A DNA stretch of 64,000 nucleotides from Bisporella sp. PMI_857 (GCA_021307315.1 JAJSPD010000008.1:1054001-1118000), one strand, 5' to 3'; positions 1 through 11,860 are shown, counted from the stretch's first letter. Translations and numbers: made by a program. Notes: generated by a model not told the origin, from the letters alone.

Positions 1-321
1 CACAACTCGCTTTCCTCCCAAAACACAAAACCCGAAAAGCTGAGTTCAGTGGAGATTGTTTACTCCCAGCAATCAAAAGCTCTAAGGTCAAGAGTCCTTC
101 GTAACCTCGCCTTTTCACAGCTGTTGCTTGGTGCGCTTACCTTGGTTGCTGCCCATGTACAAATAATCACACGAATATCCTCGGCTTACCCAGTGTGGAT
201 GTGGTATATCGCTTCTTTATACAATTCGAATAACCCTTTGGCAACAGGCTTCGTAAGCTTCGTAGTTATGTATAGCCTCATACAGGCAGGACTATTTGCC
301 TCATTCTTGCCTCCTGCTTAG
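1..321 (+). CDS. GPI18: GPI mannosyltransferase 2, C-terminal part (5' end outside window)
   Basis: The frame is open from the first base to a TAG at 319-321, so only the C-terminal ~106 residues of a membrane protein are present. Two hydrophobic helices are visible: one ending in LTLVAAHVQIITRISS, then VVMYSLIQAGLFASFLPP just before the stop. The pattern of HVQ-x-x-TR, a hydrophobic PVWMWY patch and a terminal FLPPA matches my knowledge of the C-terminus of PIG-V/Gpi18. That ER enzyme adds the second mannose to GPI anchors using dolichol-phosphate mannose. The catalytic N-terminal part is not in the window. An intron acceptor inside the first ~50 bases cannot be excluded. Family assignment rests on a short C-terminal stretch. 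Confidence 0.7.
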   Translation, partial: HNSLSSQNTKPEKLSSVEIVYSQQSKALRSRVLRNLAFSQLLLGALTLVAAHVQIITRISSAYPVWMWYIASLYNSNNPLATGFVSFVVMYSLIQAGLFASFLPPA

Positions 322-331
322 TTAGGAGGAC

Positions 332-780
332 GAGAGCGGTACATGAATTGGGGATAATGTCAGACAGAGCATAACACTTGTGAGCTTAGACTTGGATATG
401 TATGTAATGGATATATATATCTGCAAAATAAGCTTCCAAGCCCCAAATAGGAACAGATACGATAGGAATAGCCATTAAAGCTGTACGAGCAGTGTCTCTT
501 ATCGGACTAAAGATGCTCAAACAGCCTTTCCTACCAGGCGGTCTTCTATCATCATGGAAATGACTCACATATGTGAAAGTGATTTATAAATAGAAATAAG
601 AGCTTTTTTGGGGGGCTCATGAAAGCATTTGGTGTTAGCAGAACAGTACTGCAATACTTTAAGTGAAGTCATTGAGAATATTGAATCATGCTGATTTGCT
701 TTGAAGTATCTGGCGGCAGAAAATCATTGGGTTACTTATCGGCAAGAGAGAGCGGTATAGTGTTTGATACATGAATTGGG
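332..780. repeat. Split direct repeat (332-353 and 748-780)
   Basis: GAGAGCGGT followed directly by ACATGAATTGGGG occurs at 332-353. The same two blocks recur at 748-756 and 769-780, separated in the second copy by 12 extra bases. It may be a small local duplication. Confidence 0.4.
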
Positions 781-796
781 TATATGCTCGATATGT

Positions 797-908
797 CGCC
801 TCCTCGAGGTATAATGTACTAGAGAAGCTGCGCCGATGCAGCATTTTACTTCCACTACCTCATCCTACCTAAGACACTAAACGCAGCAGCTTCTCATATG
901 TGGAGGCG
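797..908. repeat. Imperfect inverted repeat (fold-back)
   Basis: CGCCTCC at 797-803 pairs with GGAGGCG at 902-908, and GAGAAGCTG at 822-830 pairs with CAGCTTCTC at 887-895. The spacing of the paired blocks differs between arms (18 versus 6 bases unpaired), so this is a bulged stem with a ~56-base loop. No target-site duplication or terminal motif marks it as a known MITE. Confidence 0.5.
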
Positions 909-1696
909 GTTTATTTTGTCCATTTAGTCTATTTATTAGCATCTTTCTTTACAATATCACAAAGCGGATGAGTCCCTTCAAAATTCGCACGGCAGTAATC
1001 AAATTTGGAACCCTTTGCTTCTGGATCTCTTTCAGAAGCTCTTCTTTCCCTCGTTTACTATATCGCTTTACCCACGCTTCAATCAAAGCATCGGCGCCAA
1101 TCAAGCTGCATGTATGTATCTGATAGTCATTTCTCCTCTGCTTTCTTCGCGCCGATGTTTGTCAACTTGAAGGACATGACTGCAAAGGCACATGCGACAG
1201 CAATATTGAAGACAATTAAGATTCTTCATAATCAAGCGTAGAGAATAGGAGAACAAACACACTGCTTGTCATACTACATATTTAAGCGTAGCCATCTTTG
1301 TGCAACTACGTGTTGGCAACACTACAAGTGGCTCATGTATCTGCCTATCTAAATTGAGGTTAGCGTAAACTACACACCAAAAGGCTAGCGGCCGTCGGCC
1401 CGCATTGATCTGATAGCTCATCAACTTTACCAGATCAACTTCAACAAGACTTTCACAAAGCACCTTTAGAAATACTACGAACCTACTCAGTGAAAGGATC
1501 TGCCTGGGCACTTGCCCTAAGGCATAATAATTTGGTCCTCTACCTAATTGCGTCAATATTTTGCCACAGCAAAGCAGATCTGAGCGAGAACCAACAAACT
1601 AGCTCATCCTCCCCGCACGATCCAAAACACAGCTGTTACGCAATAACAAAGCTGAACTTTTCATAGTCGATTCTGCAAATAAATACATCCATAATA

Positions 1697-4600
1697 ATGT
1701 GGCAGAACGATTCGTTCGCTGGGAATGGAGTCGGAAATTTCCTAGCCTCCAACGGCAACCAAAATAATCTCTCCTCACCATTCACGGCGTCATCCCTCTC
1801 TGGATCGCAGTTTACACAACACAGCTACCAGCCTTCGGTGAATGAAAACCTACACATGACTGGTACTAAATATCAGCCTGAGCCCGGCTCCTACAGTAGC
1901 AACAACACAGATGCATTCGGTCGCAATACAAGCCAGTATCATGCGGACATCCAAGTGAGCGACCCTCCAAGGAGATAAAAGAACGAGTTCCCCCGTGTTC
2001 TTCAAGGGCATCTAGTTTTACCTTCAGAGCAATGTAGTAGCTGACTTGTAGTACCTCCAGTTTTCCCCACCCAGTATAGCGCACCTACAACTCCATCTAC
2101 ATCAGGACCAACCACATCACTTCCGGATTTAAATTCAAGAGCTGCAGAACTAAAAGCCAAACTCATCCAGAACAAAATACGCCAAGGCTCTACGCCTCCT
2201 ATTCATATTGGTAAATCGGCGGTAAACAGCTTGAGCAATATACCATCTCCGAGTACACCAGCTGCAGATATTGGAGCGTCTGTCACCGACCTTATTAAAG
2301 AATTCTCTGGCTCTGCCGAACAGATCACACATGCCCAGTCGCAAAATAACAATGGAATACAAGCTATTTCCAAAGCTGTTGATAAGGCTGCGAAGTCGCA
2401 TACAACTTCGTTAGGAAGCCCTGCGAAAGTATCCAAGCCAGAAGGTAATAATGGCATGCAAACTGGTAGGATTGTCGCTAGAAAGCGCACCAGCAATGGA
2501 TCTTTGTCAGAAGCCTCGGAAGGCGAAATCATTGAGGATGATCTACCAGAGAAACAGACAAAACCCACTCTTGCTCAATCAATACGCGATCAACCTCCAA
2601 AGAATAGCAAAAATGAAGAACCAGCACAAATAGAAGTACGGACAGTCTATCCCTTAAACAATCATCCTCTCATTACAGTCGGCCAGAAAATTCATCTCAA
2701 CAAGGATCTTCAGATGACATTCGATCTCTACCTCGACATGTTCGCACAGATGAACCTCAAAATAATGCTTATGATCCTCCAAATCGACGATCCAGCTTGT
2801 CAGAGATTCGTTCGAATGACATATCCCAAAATTCTTATCAAGCAGACCGTATAAGAAATGAAATCCGCAAAACAGAAATTATTAAAGACTCAAAGCGTGA
2901 TGATAGCTTAAAAATCAGACAAGAACCTCGCAAATCAGTAGTCCGAGAAGCAAACCCTCCTACCCTAGATCAAGTATTACCTCACAACCCAGATTTGAGA
3001 GAATGGCTGGACATCACTGGGTATCATCACAGACTACAGAGATAAAGTTTTGTCCCGACGACGAAAGATTGCCGCTTTAGATGCACAGAAGGCACAATTA
3101 TTAGCAGAAGAGATTGGTGAACGTGGAGGACATCCTGGTACTAGTGGAGCGCTAGCATTACCAGCAGCAATGCTCCCACCGCCTGTTCCCAGCCAACCGG
3201 CTCCCAAGTCTGAGATTATAGCCTCTCCATCTGAACGTGGAATCAAGCGACCACGAAGCGCAGAGTGTGTTGAAGCTAGACCCGAGAACAAAGTTCCCCG
3301 TGCTGGTATTGAAGATCAAGGATTCGGGGATCGTCGTCGTTCTGATATATATCAATCTCGTTCCCGATCCCCACAAGAACCAAGCATGAAGATGATATAG
3401 GAAATACTCGCGACTCCAGACAATATGATTCTTATCGTGCTCGTGATGTTGATCGAGACTTCGAAGGTATGTATCGCCCAAACATGCAGGCATTGAATCA
3501 GCAATACGCACCAAGAGCCTCAATAAGCACTTTTCACATATGTCGTGACGTTTGATGCTAATTATGAATAGATCGTGGACGTAGTGCTCGCTATGGCCGT
3601 GACGGCCGTGACTTCTCGCCTGATAGAATCCGCCCATTCGAAAGTCATGGTGTTTATAAGGGTCGTGCCTACGATCCTAACTATGCCACTCGTGGTCGGG
3701 CCCGTGGCGGACGAGCACGAGGAGATGTTGCAGGCCGTGGTGATATCCAAGGACCAATTGATTATGATCGTGATCGTGATGAAGGCTTTGGTTCGAGAAT
3801 CGCTAATGGTCAACCGTACAGAGACCGAAAAGGCTTCAACAGAGGTGGAAAAGGCGGTCAGTAACCTTTCCTCCTCTTGTTAAGCTTCTACTCATCCTAC
3901 CTTCCATCGTACATTCTCTTCCATGGTAAGATGTTAGACTCAACACTTTTCCATAGGGGTGGCTTTCGGTGAATCATGGTCGTTAGCTCGTCAAACTTTA
4001 ATGCAATGTATTATACTTTGTGGTCCTCAACATTTTTGGTATTGCAAGTGTTCAAGAATATGTTGACGCACTCCTTAGTGGATGAAAGTGGCATCCAACG
4101 CTGGTCACGAACTATGGCTCAATAGCTTCCAACCATTAAACTCCATAGGCAAAGATATAATTGAAGCATGTGAATTATGTGCTGACACCTGCTAGATACT
4201 CGATATTTCATTGTGAAGTCCTTCAATGAGGAAAATGTTCTGAAATGCATCGAAGACGTGAGTTTGCATTACCCTCGGCTCTTGTCGTGCTTCGGCTCAA
4301 CTTTATAGTCTATCTGGACAACACAAGTCCAAAATGGAGATATCTTCGCCGAAGCATTCAAAACATGCAAGAATGTCATCCTAGTCTTCTCGATCAACAA
4401 GAGCCGTGCTTTCCAAGGCTATGCCCGGATGGAATCGGTCCCTGGCAGCGTTACTCCACCGGACTGGCAGAAGGCAATTAACTGGGAGAGTGCTGGTGCC
4501 TTCAGAGTGCGCTGGATTGTCGTCTGCTCAACGCGTTTTCACCGTATTGGCCATTTGAAGAATGCTTTGAACGATAACCAAGCAGTATTGATTGGTAAGG

Positions 4601-4712
4601 ATGGACAGGAAATGAGGAGAATTGTGCCATGGGCCTTACCGAACTTATTGACGAGGAAGCAGATATGGCTTTGGCGAACTGGCGACGTGGAGATAGAGCC
4701 TGGGACGATTGA
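1697..4712 (+). CDS. YTH-domain RNA-binding protein (m6A-reader type), frame interrupted by indels
   Basis: The N-terminal half is low-complexity. Exon 1 (1697-1954, 86 codons) has a clean GTGAGC donor and exon 2 begins at 2075. The middle contains a conserved-looking block (LREWLDITGYH then YRDKVLSRRR), SR-like RSRSRSP and an RGRARGGRARG tract. The C-terminal exons (4196-4257 and from 4309) encode a YTH domain: TRYFIVKSFNEENV, the cage tryptophan in SIWTTQ, VILVFSINKSRAFQGYARM, a second tryptophan in RVRWIVV, and GKDGQE. YTH domains bind N6-methyladenosine or determinant-of-removal motifs in RNA; the order resembles nuclear YTHDC1-type proteins. Single-base indels near 2665, 3031, 3385 and 4612 break the frame. 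Allowing for the last, the protein ends in ALANWRRGDRAWDD and a TGA at 4710-4712. The ~340-base intron 3857-4195 is unusually long for this window and its donor is uncertain. Confidence 0.8.
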
Positions 4713-5903
4713 GATTCTGGGACCGGTACTATATACGTTGTGCGCAACGACTGGAAGCAACTCAAGGCAACACCGGCCCCGGCTGGCATTGCGCTTGTTT
4801 GCCTGCTCTCGTTAGCCTTTGGCTGGCAAGTGCCGCCTGTATTTATCTGGCAGATATTGCCATAATTTGACATTCTTTCTCTCGAGGATAAAGAGAGCCT
4901 TCTATCGCCTAGCTCAGTTATCTAGATTACCTACGGCGGGCCGTAAGGTGACGAAGCTTATGGGCTACACGGATTCCTTTATTGCTTGTTTCTCAAGGGG
5001 ACCATTAGCTGAGTTACGAAAATGCGACCGTTATAATTATTACTCCTTCTGCCTTCTAATGATATTCTCGGAGCGATCGAAACATCAGCATGAGCCTTAA
5101 ACTCGCGGTAGTTGTAAATTCAGACAAATTGGGTAGATACCGTACGAGAGATAGCGTAGTGCCTACATTCTAATTCACCTTGTGCGCTCAAAAATAAGAG
5201 AATTGTATTGCATCTACGAGATATTGTACTTTGCCGCCTCATATGGAGACAGGGACAGTGATAGATCAGCACTTGAAAACATGTTTCCCCACTGGAACTT
5301 TCAACACCACCGCATTTGGAATCTCAGTGATGCATCGAATCCTTCAACTCTGCCCATAGAGACTAATTAGTGTGATGTGCTAGAATCAAAGACTTCTTTT
5401 TGCAGAAATGCTTGGTCTGTGGAAACATTTACACTAGTAATAATCTAGATTACACATTCTAAGACACATAAAGTCGGATATGTAGATACGGCTGTCGATT
5501 AACAAGCTATTAAGCATTAGAGTGTCTAGTTATTTTTGCTTTAAAAAGTCCGTAATGTACAGCAGAGATAGGGCAAATATCACACTCGTATTAACCGCCC
5601 CACTTGACACTGGTCGACCCCACCACCCCAAAATCAACGTCTTCCCATAAGTTTTTAGCTTTGTTAGGCCGGATGTAGATTTGATACTTTCCTTTGCATA
5701 CATGGGTAATTATTACTTCATCATACTCGCACCCAAGCCAACCCCCGTCCAGAGAGCTGAGCTCACATCAGGCTACAGCAATTACGCAGAGATTTGGCGA
5801 TGTTGGTTATATTATCAACTTTTAAAGCTCTATAGACGAACAGATATTCTCACCAATTATATGAGGTCATAGTGTGTGGCAATCTTTGTTTACTACCATC
5901 AAG
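4713..5903. other. Intergenic region, no gene recognised
   Basis: Directly after the YTH stop the same frame stays open for about 50 more codons (to a TAA at 4863-4865), ending in hydrophobic residues. This could be 3' UTR or, if the TGA is itself an error, an extended C-terminus. The rest shows no coding signal I can support. Confidence 0.5.
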
Positions 5904-7531
5904 ATGATAGCGAAGATATGGTCCTATTGGCCATCCTACACCTTTGCTTTCGCAATTTTATATCTTTCTTTCCACATCATCCGTTCATACCGATATCCAG
6001 TCTCCAGGCTTCCAGGTCCTCTATACTCAAAGCTCACTGGGTTCTGGCTCATTATTCACGAGTTTGTTGGAAATAGGCGACTATATATTCATAATCTGCA
6101 TAAAAGGCACGGCCCAGTTGTCTGTTTAGGCCCTAACGAGGTCTCGTTCACCGGACTGGATGCTATAAAAGAGATATACTTAGATGGAGGAAGTGGGTAT
6201 GATAAGACGGAGCTATATACCCTGTTTATGCAGTTTGGATTTAGGACTATGTTTTCTACGCTAGTGAAAGGTGATGTAAGCAATCTTTGTTGTACTACTC
6301 CTGAGGGATATTACTGAGAGGGTGACAGCATAGCCAGAAAAAAGATATATTGCCGGTCAATATGCCAATACCAACATTATGGGATACGAAATAATGGACG
6401 GCATTCGAGAGCGTTCAGCGAAGTTTCTGGAGAAATGTACCGAGTCTGTTGGGAAGAGCGTTGATGTCTATGTACGAGATTTTGTTCTTCCTTCTCACTA
6501 ATTTTCTCACAATATGTAGGTCTACTTGCATTGTTTCTCTCTGGACTGCACATCGCACTTCCTGTTCCACCCATATGGGACGCAATCTCTCGAAGGCGGG
6601 GAAGACCGCAAAATAATGGAAGAGCTCTCATACCATAACTCTCTCCAAAGTTTGCATACCCTCTGCCTTTGTAGGCTCACCTAACGCTTCGCAGTACGTC
6701 TTATCCAATATCGTTTCATGAGAATCGTAGATTTCCTCCTCAAAGTCGCAAATTCAAGACCAACACCAGTCTCTCAGGAGTATGTGTTCAGAACCTGCGC
6801 AAACCTTGACGCAAGCCCAAACAGCCTCCTTCACAAGCTACAGAACAGTAGGGCCAACTTTAGGCCCACGGAGATTGCGGCGGAGTGTATGGATCACATG
6901 GCTGCAGGACATGATACACTGGGTGACGCACTATGTTTCCTAATGTACCATATTTCTCTCCCAGGAAACCAGGATGTGCAGAATAAACTTTCCCAAGAAC
7001 TCATCAAGAACAAAGATGTACCGCTTGAAGAACTTAAGTATCTGGATGCTGTGGTGAAAGAGGGACTGCGATACTTCCCACCCCATTCCAATGTCTCAAC
7101 CACGGTACGTACCGAAGGGTGGCCGTATAATTAGCGGGTATTTCATCCCTGAAGATACTATAGTGAGCTGTCAAGCGTATTCTGTGCATCGCCTAAACGA
7201 GGAGATATATCCTGACGGCAACAAATTCAATCCAGACCGTTGGCTAGACCCAGAGATGAATCTAGACATGAATCGAGCTTTTTTTGCTTTTAGTATTGGA
7301 GGTCGGGGATGTACTGGCAAGCAGTAGGTTAAACAAATCAACAGCGACATGTGACTAATGATGAGTTACAGTCTGGCAATGTTAGTGATGAAGTATCTGT
7401 TGGGAGCGGTGTATTCTCAGTGCAGAACAAGGATTGCGGACGACATGAAAGGACGAATGGATATTGCCGACCAAATAGTCTCCAGCCGGCCGCTTGATCA
7501 GACTTGTAAACTGGTGTTTGAGCCTAGATAG
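5904..7531 (+). CDS. Cytochrome P450 monooxygenase (microsomal, class II), frame interrupted by indels
   Basis: The first ATG of the frame (5904) starts a signal-anchor: MIAKIWSYWPSYTFAFAILY then the proline-rich hinge RLPGP. Exon 1 ends at 6274 (GTAAGC donor), exon 2 covers about 6334-6471 and exon 3 starts about 6520. The I-helix oxygen-binding motif reads AAGHDTLGDAL, the K-helix ExxR is KEGLR, the PERF-like motif is FNPDRWL, and the heme-binding loop FSIGGRGCTG contains the thiolate cysteine. A last short exon from 7372 encodes the C-terminus (stop 7529-7531). An extra C in the CCCC run at 7081-7084 shifts the frame between LRYFPP and IPMSQPRYVP, and further indels seem likely around 6640-6720. 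No other secondary-metabolism genes flank it, so the substrate cannot be predicted. If the indels are real, it is a pseudogene. Confidence 0.85.
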
Positions 7532-8130
7532 CCTGGTAGCTTTCAAGTTTCAAGGTTCAACTACCTTGGCATCGAAAGGGTGATAGCAAGTACCAATCTG
7601 GTTGAAATTTCGATGGCATCCAATGTCAAAATCAATGTTGAGACGCAATACCTAATAAGATGAGATATGCCGAACACGTTGTTGAGCGGCAAGACTGAAG
7701 TTGACATAGGAGTCAAACAAGACAAGGCTGCTGCGAAAAGGCTTACATATGCTTAAGAGAGAATGAGGACAGCTCTGTAGCTCTCTACCTCTGCATGTCA
7801 AGGGCAACAAGTAAATCACATTCTCGCATTCAATCAATCCTGATGCATTGATGATATGTGCTGTATGTGGCTAAAAAGCAGCGTATCCAGTGATTTTAAG
7901 TGCTGTACCGAAAGAGGGCCGTCATTGCATCCAAATAAGATGTAGGATTGGCGTGTGGCACCTATATCGTGTACCTCTTCTAGTAACAGCCGCATTAGCC
8001 TGCTCACTGGGAATGATCAACTCTAGTTTCTTATTCTATTATACTCGATGCTTAACCACCCGCTAAAGTAATACCCTCAATTTTCCGGCGTGGGTTGAGC
8101 TCTCTTCGTCTTCGACACTGATCTCAATCT
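7532..8130. other. Convergent intergenic region, no gene recognised
   Basis: It lies between the 3' ends of the P450 and NCS6 genes. Nothing beyond presumed 3' UTRs was seen. Confidence 0.6.
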
Positions 8131-9326
8131 CTATTTTCGGCCGATTTTGTTTAGTCCGTCAAGCAGTGTGCACGCTTTACAGATCTCCTGGCTTGACATA
8201 TAACCACAATTTCGGCAGGTACCCAATGTTTGCCTGGTGAGTTTCTTGCCAGGAACTTTAGGCTTCTTGATCTCAGACTTTTGCCCTTTTTTTTCGCCTT
8301 GTTGACCATTTGTACTATTTGAGACCAAATTCGACATATCGATCTCCCTCTCAGCCGCATCCTCATTTGCTCGTAATCTTCTCTCCATATCTGCCATTTC
8401 ACCTCCGCCGCTTCTCCCACTCGTACCACAGCCTGTAGCGCCTTCGTCGTCGGCAGTTGACAACGAAACTTTCTGAGTCTTGCAGTGACTAATACCTGTG
8501 ACCTCTTCTGGAACCAGCTTCGCCATATCCTCTCCACTTCGTACCACGTCTAAGATAGCACTGGGGCGAACCCTTTCTAGATTCTTGATTAAGCTCCTGG
8601 CGCTTCCTCTAAACGCCTCTGGGCTATACAGACATTCGTGGTAAAATAATCGAGCTCTTGTGGTGGGCATAGAGAACGATTTCTTCTCATATGCATACTT
8701 TAGCGGTTTACTTCTTCGGACTTCACTTGATTCATCCCCCGTAATTATGCTCGTACTTCGTGCCAATCGAGGCAGGTCTCCACGCAAAAGATTCATCAAG
8801 ATTGTCTCTGCGACATCATCTGCATTATGCCCAGTAACAACATGATTTATTCCTAGCATTTTGCCCCTCTGTCCAGGGCTTGTCTTCGAAATACTCCACA
8901 GTATGTACAGTTGCCTTTCTTTCCAATGACCTCTACCACCTGGTCCATTGTCCATCCATAGAGCTCATCATACCCAACAATTTTAAGAGGCATATCTATT
9001 GTATAGCATTTCTCTTGACCGTTTCGGGAGTCATCTCTGTAACCCTTGATTCCTTCATCTATGCTGAGCAGTACTAGCTCTAGCCCGTAGCTGTGCCGTT
9101 CATTCAAAGTCTTAAGGACAGATGCCAACACGGTCGAGTCCTTGCCACCCGAGGCACCAATAGCTATCTTGTCTCCTGGTGAGAACAGAGAGGTAGTGGT
9201 TATCGTGTGGTGGATTTCCGCTTCGAAAATTGCAATGAAACAAGACTTGCAGAGTTTCTGGTGGTTCTTTGGTCGTATTATCAGAGCACGAGAGGCCTGA
9301 CAGATTGCACATAGAGTTGGTGCCAT
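8131..9326 (-). CDS. NCS6: Cytoplasmic tRNA 2-thiolation protein 1 (Ncs6/Ctu1), frame interrupted by single-base deletions
   Basis: It is the catalytic subunit of the Ncs2-Ncs6 complex, which thiolates the wobble uridine (mcm5s2U34) of tRNA-Lys, -Glu and -Gln in the cytosol with sulphur relayed by Urm1. The start at 9326 opens with a zinc ribbon (CAICQ...LCKSCF). The PP-loop ATPase motif SGGKDSTV follows, then the [16 protein letters not shown] cysteine block, [29 protein letters not shown], and a C-terminal zinc motif (CRNCGY...CKAC). No intron is evident. One A is missing in the short run at 8859-8862 (between RGAK and MLGINHV). Three further one-base deletions within 8635-8690 shift and then restore the frame across the EIVLYAHH region. 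It is divergent from RPL8, with 241 bp between the starts. Confidence 0.93.
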
Positions 9327-9567
9327 AGTTCTTTCATTTGTAAAAAAAAAAAAAATTCGTAGCCTGAATGCTCTATGGATTAGGTCTTAGGGCGTCCAAA
9401 TTAAATGCCTGAGGTCGAAACCAGGTCCAGCCTCACTGCTCACGTGTTGAATGCCAAGATTTCCCATTACCGATCACCCACAAACACAAACCCAAAATCT
9501 TTTTCCTTCGTTATCGACAACCACTTTCGACCACTTCACCGCACTAATTTTCAGCGACACATTCATC
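9327..9567. promoter_or_regulatory. Shared 5' region of NCS6 (minus) and RPL8 (plus)
   Basis: The two start codons are 241 bp apart and face away from each other, so this interval must hold both promoters. It contains a poly-A tract just upstream of NCS6 (about 9341-9353) and a palindromic CACGTG E-box at 9441-9446. The functional role of the E-box is inference. Confidence 0.6.
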
Positions 9568-10631
9568 ATGGTAGGTCATTAACGTTATCCTCAATGAATT
9601 GACAGGACTCGCCATAGCTCTCGTACCGCTACGAGCAATCGCACGTCGAGATGCGCTTCCCATCAGCTACCTGAGGGTGTTGATGAAGATTTGGCTTGAG
9701 CTACATTGTGCAGAGATGCCAATGTGTTCTCTCTAGAGTTCAAAGAAGAATTAGTGAACACTCGCTGATATCTTCTTTTCTCAATGATAGCCTCCAAAGT
9801 CAGGAAAGAAGGCTGCTCCAGCCCCATTCCCACAATCCAAAGCCGGCGCGGGATCAAAGAAAGCCCCAAAGGTACGTTTTCACCCCCTCATCCATTCCAT
9901 TGCTTCCGCTAATAAATACAGAACCCTCTCATCGAGAAGCGTAGCCGCAACTTTGGCATCGGTCAGGACATTCAACCCTCCCGCAACCTGTCACGCATGG
10001 TGAAGTGGCCCGAGTATGTTCGCCTTCAACGCCAAAAGAAGATCCTCAACCTCCGCTTAAAGGTCCACCTGCGATCGCCCAATTCCAAAACGTCCTTGAC
10101 CGCAACACTGCTGCCCAAGCTTTCAAGCTCTTTAACAAGTATCGCCCAGAGAGTAAGACCGAAAAGAAGGAGCGTTTGTTGAAGGAGGCTACTGCTATCA
10201 AGGAGGGCAAGAAGAAGGAGGACGTCAGCAAGAAGCCATACTCCGCCAAGTATGGCCTCAACCACGTCGTCGGCCTGATCGAGAATAAGAAGGCTTCCTT
10301 GGTTCTCATTCCTAATGATGTTGATCCTATCGAGTTGGTTATCTTCCTTCCAGCGCTCTGCCGAAAGATGGGTGTTCCCTACGCCATCATCAAGGGCAAG
10401 GCTAGACTTGGTACGGTCGTATACAAGAAGACTGCCGCCGTTCTCGCCTTGACAGAGGTGCGCTCTGAGGACAAGTCAGAGTTGTCGAAATTGGTTTCTG
10501 CTATTAAGGAGGGCTACTCTGAGAAATATGAGGAAGCTAAGAGACACTGGGGAGGTGGCATCATGGGCGCGAAGGCCAACGCTCGTACCGAGAAGAAGCG
10601 CAAGGCTCTTGAGAGTGCTATCAAGATCTAA
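9568..10631 (+). CDS. RPL8: 60S ribosomal protein eL8 (L7Ae family), one base missing
   Basis: It is a structural protein of the large ribosomal subunit. The first exon is only the ATG (9568-9570), followed by an intron to 9790. Exon 2 is 9791-9871 ([20 protein letters not shown]), then a 50-base intron, and exon 3 runs 9922-10631. A tiny first exon is common in fungal ribosomal-protein genes. The L7Ae core is clear: [58 protein letters not shown], ending with lysine-rich [12 protein letters not shown]. The frame breaks at about 10065, where AAG-GTC-CCA needs a third C but only two are present, between LNLRLKV and [10 protein letters not shown]. Such a break in an essential, highly expressed gene argues for a sequence error. 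Confidence 0.95.
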
Positions 10632-11860
10632 AAGTTCTTGTTGGGCTGGGTGGGGACTGGCGTTTTTTATGATATTATGGCTTGGCTGTAGCTAGGATGC
10701 GCAGAATTCATGCCGGATGATACCATACTTCTTGACTTTCAATATGACTTCTTTTAGTCATGTACAATGTCCTGCTATCTATCGTCGGTTATTCTTTCAC
10801 AACCCGTTTCCGATGTCTCAAAGTCATTCTGAGGTCGAGTGCCTCAGTGAGCAACATCTCCATCGTCAGTAGATAAGCTATATTGTGCCTAGCTGCTATT
10901 CATCACGTGAAGTCACACAATTGGAAGAACTCTCCCTTAACAGCCCTTTTGTATGATCTATCAAGCCTTCATCTCAAGTGACCCGAATTTCGGCCTGTTT
11001 GCTCTGGGCCATAACCTCAATTGCGGCAACAGCACGGCATTGACATATAGGCTTAAAGCTTCATGTTAGTGTTTATGAAGCCAAGCAGGTCAAATTGTTC
11101 GAGCTTTACCCCATCGCTATCTGCCAAGCATATTCGAGATTCCGGACTAAAAAGCATCTGGGGTTCTCACACACGCAATGCTAGATCTGCAACTAGTACT
11201 CTAACTGTGGGAGACCACCTGTGAAAACATTTCTTTTTCCATGTACAGAAATTCTAGGAATCCCGATGAATTTTCGTAGTCCAGCCATGCAGTAACAACT
11301 CTCACCGGCGAAGCGAGATCATGAGGACTTTTGTTGCGTGGGCGAACGACCTTGTTCATCACCTGTTTTGCGGATGGCCAAATAAGAAGCTAGAGCCAGC
11401 CACAATACAGGAGTCTTGACGTTCAGTCCCGACGTGCACATCCATGGAGCAATGGGTGTTTGAGATGGCCCTGTCCTCACGGGCTTGGTATTGTGACGCT
11501 AAACGGGCAGCATTTTCGTTCAAATAAAAAGCCGTCACCCCTGATTCTGATGGGAAAAAGCGTAACTTACATCTGTTTCTGATTCCTCTTCCAAGCTATC
11601 CTGATTCCAAAAGGACTACGGTACAGGAACTTCTCCGGTAACCAACAGGTTCAGAAGGACCCCCGCGCTCTTATCAGCCACTCACCGCAAATACACCACC
11701 CCCGAGGAAATCATTTACCAATTGTACTTTGCCCTACTCAACAAATCGGAGAGTCCGATATATCATCCCGTCATTAAAGCTTCCTTTTGCCTCCAAAGTA
11801 TACAAGTATCGGTTTCATTCTCAAGCCAACATCTTACTTCTCTCCTTCAAGCTGTGAGCC
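10632..11860. other. Intergenic region, no gene recognised
   Basis: About 1.2 kb between RPL8 and the carbonic anhydrase gene. The start is RPL8 3' UTR and the pyrimidine-rich end is presumably promoter. No ORF with recognisable content was found. Confidence 0.6.

Larger units (their letters stand above)
322..1696. other. Intergenic region with a fold-back and a short direct repeat
   Basis: No coding potential recognised. It contains a split direct repeat (332-353 and 748-780) and an imperfect inverted repeat (797-830 with 887-908), both listed separately. The last ~150 bases are probably promoter and 5' UTR of the YTH gene. Confidence 0.6.

Noticed and set aside
1697..4712. Treating the YTH gene and other broken genes as pseudogenes
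   Set aside because: The same indel pattern hits essential genes such as eL8 and SmD2, and conserved blocks are otherwise undecayed, so sequence error is likelier.
5904..7531. A secondary-metabolite cluster around the P450
   Set aside because: Neighbours are a YTH protein and NCS6. No polyketide synthase, peptide synthetase, terpene cyclase, transporter or pathway regulator is nearby.
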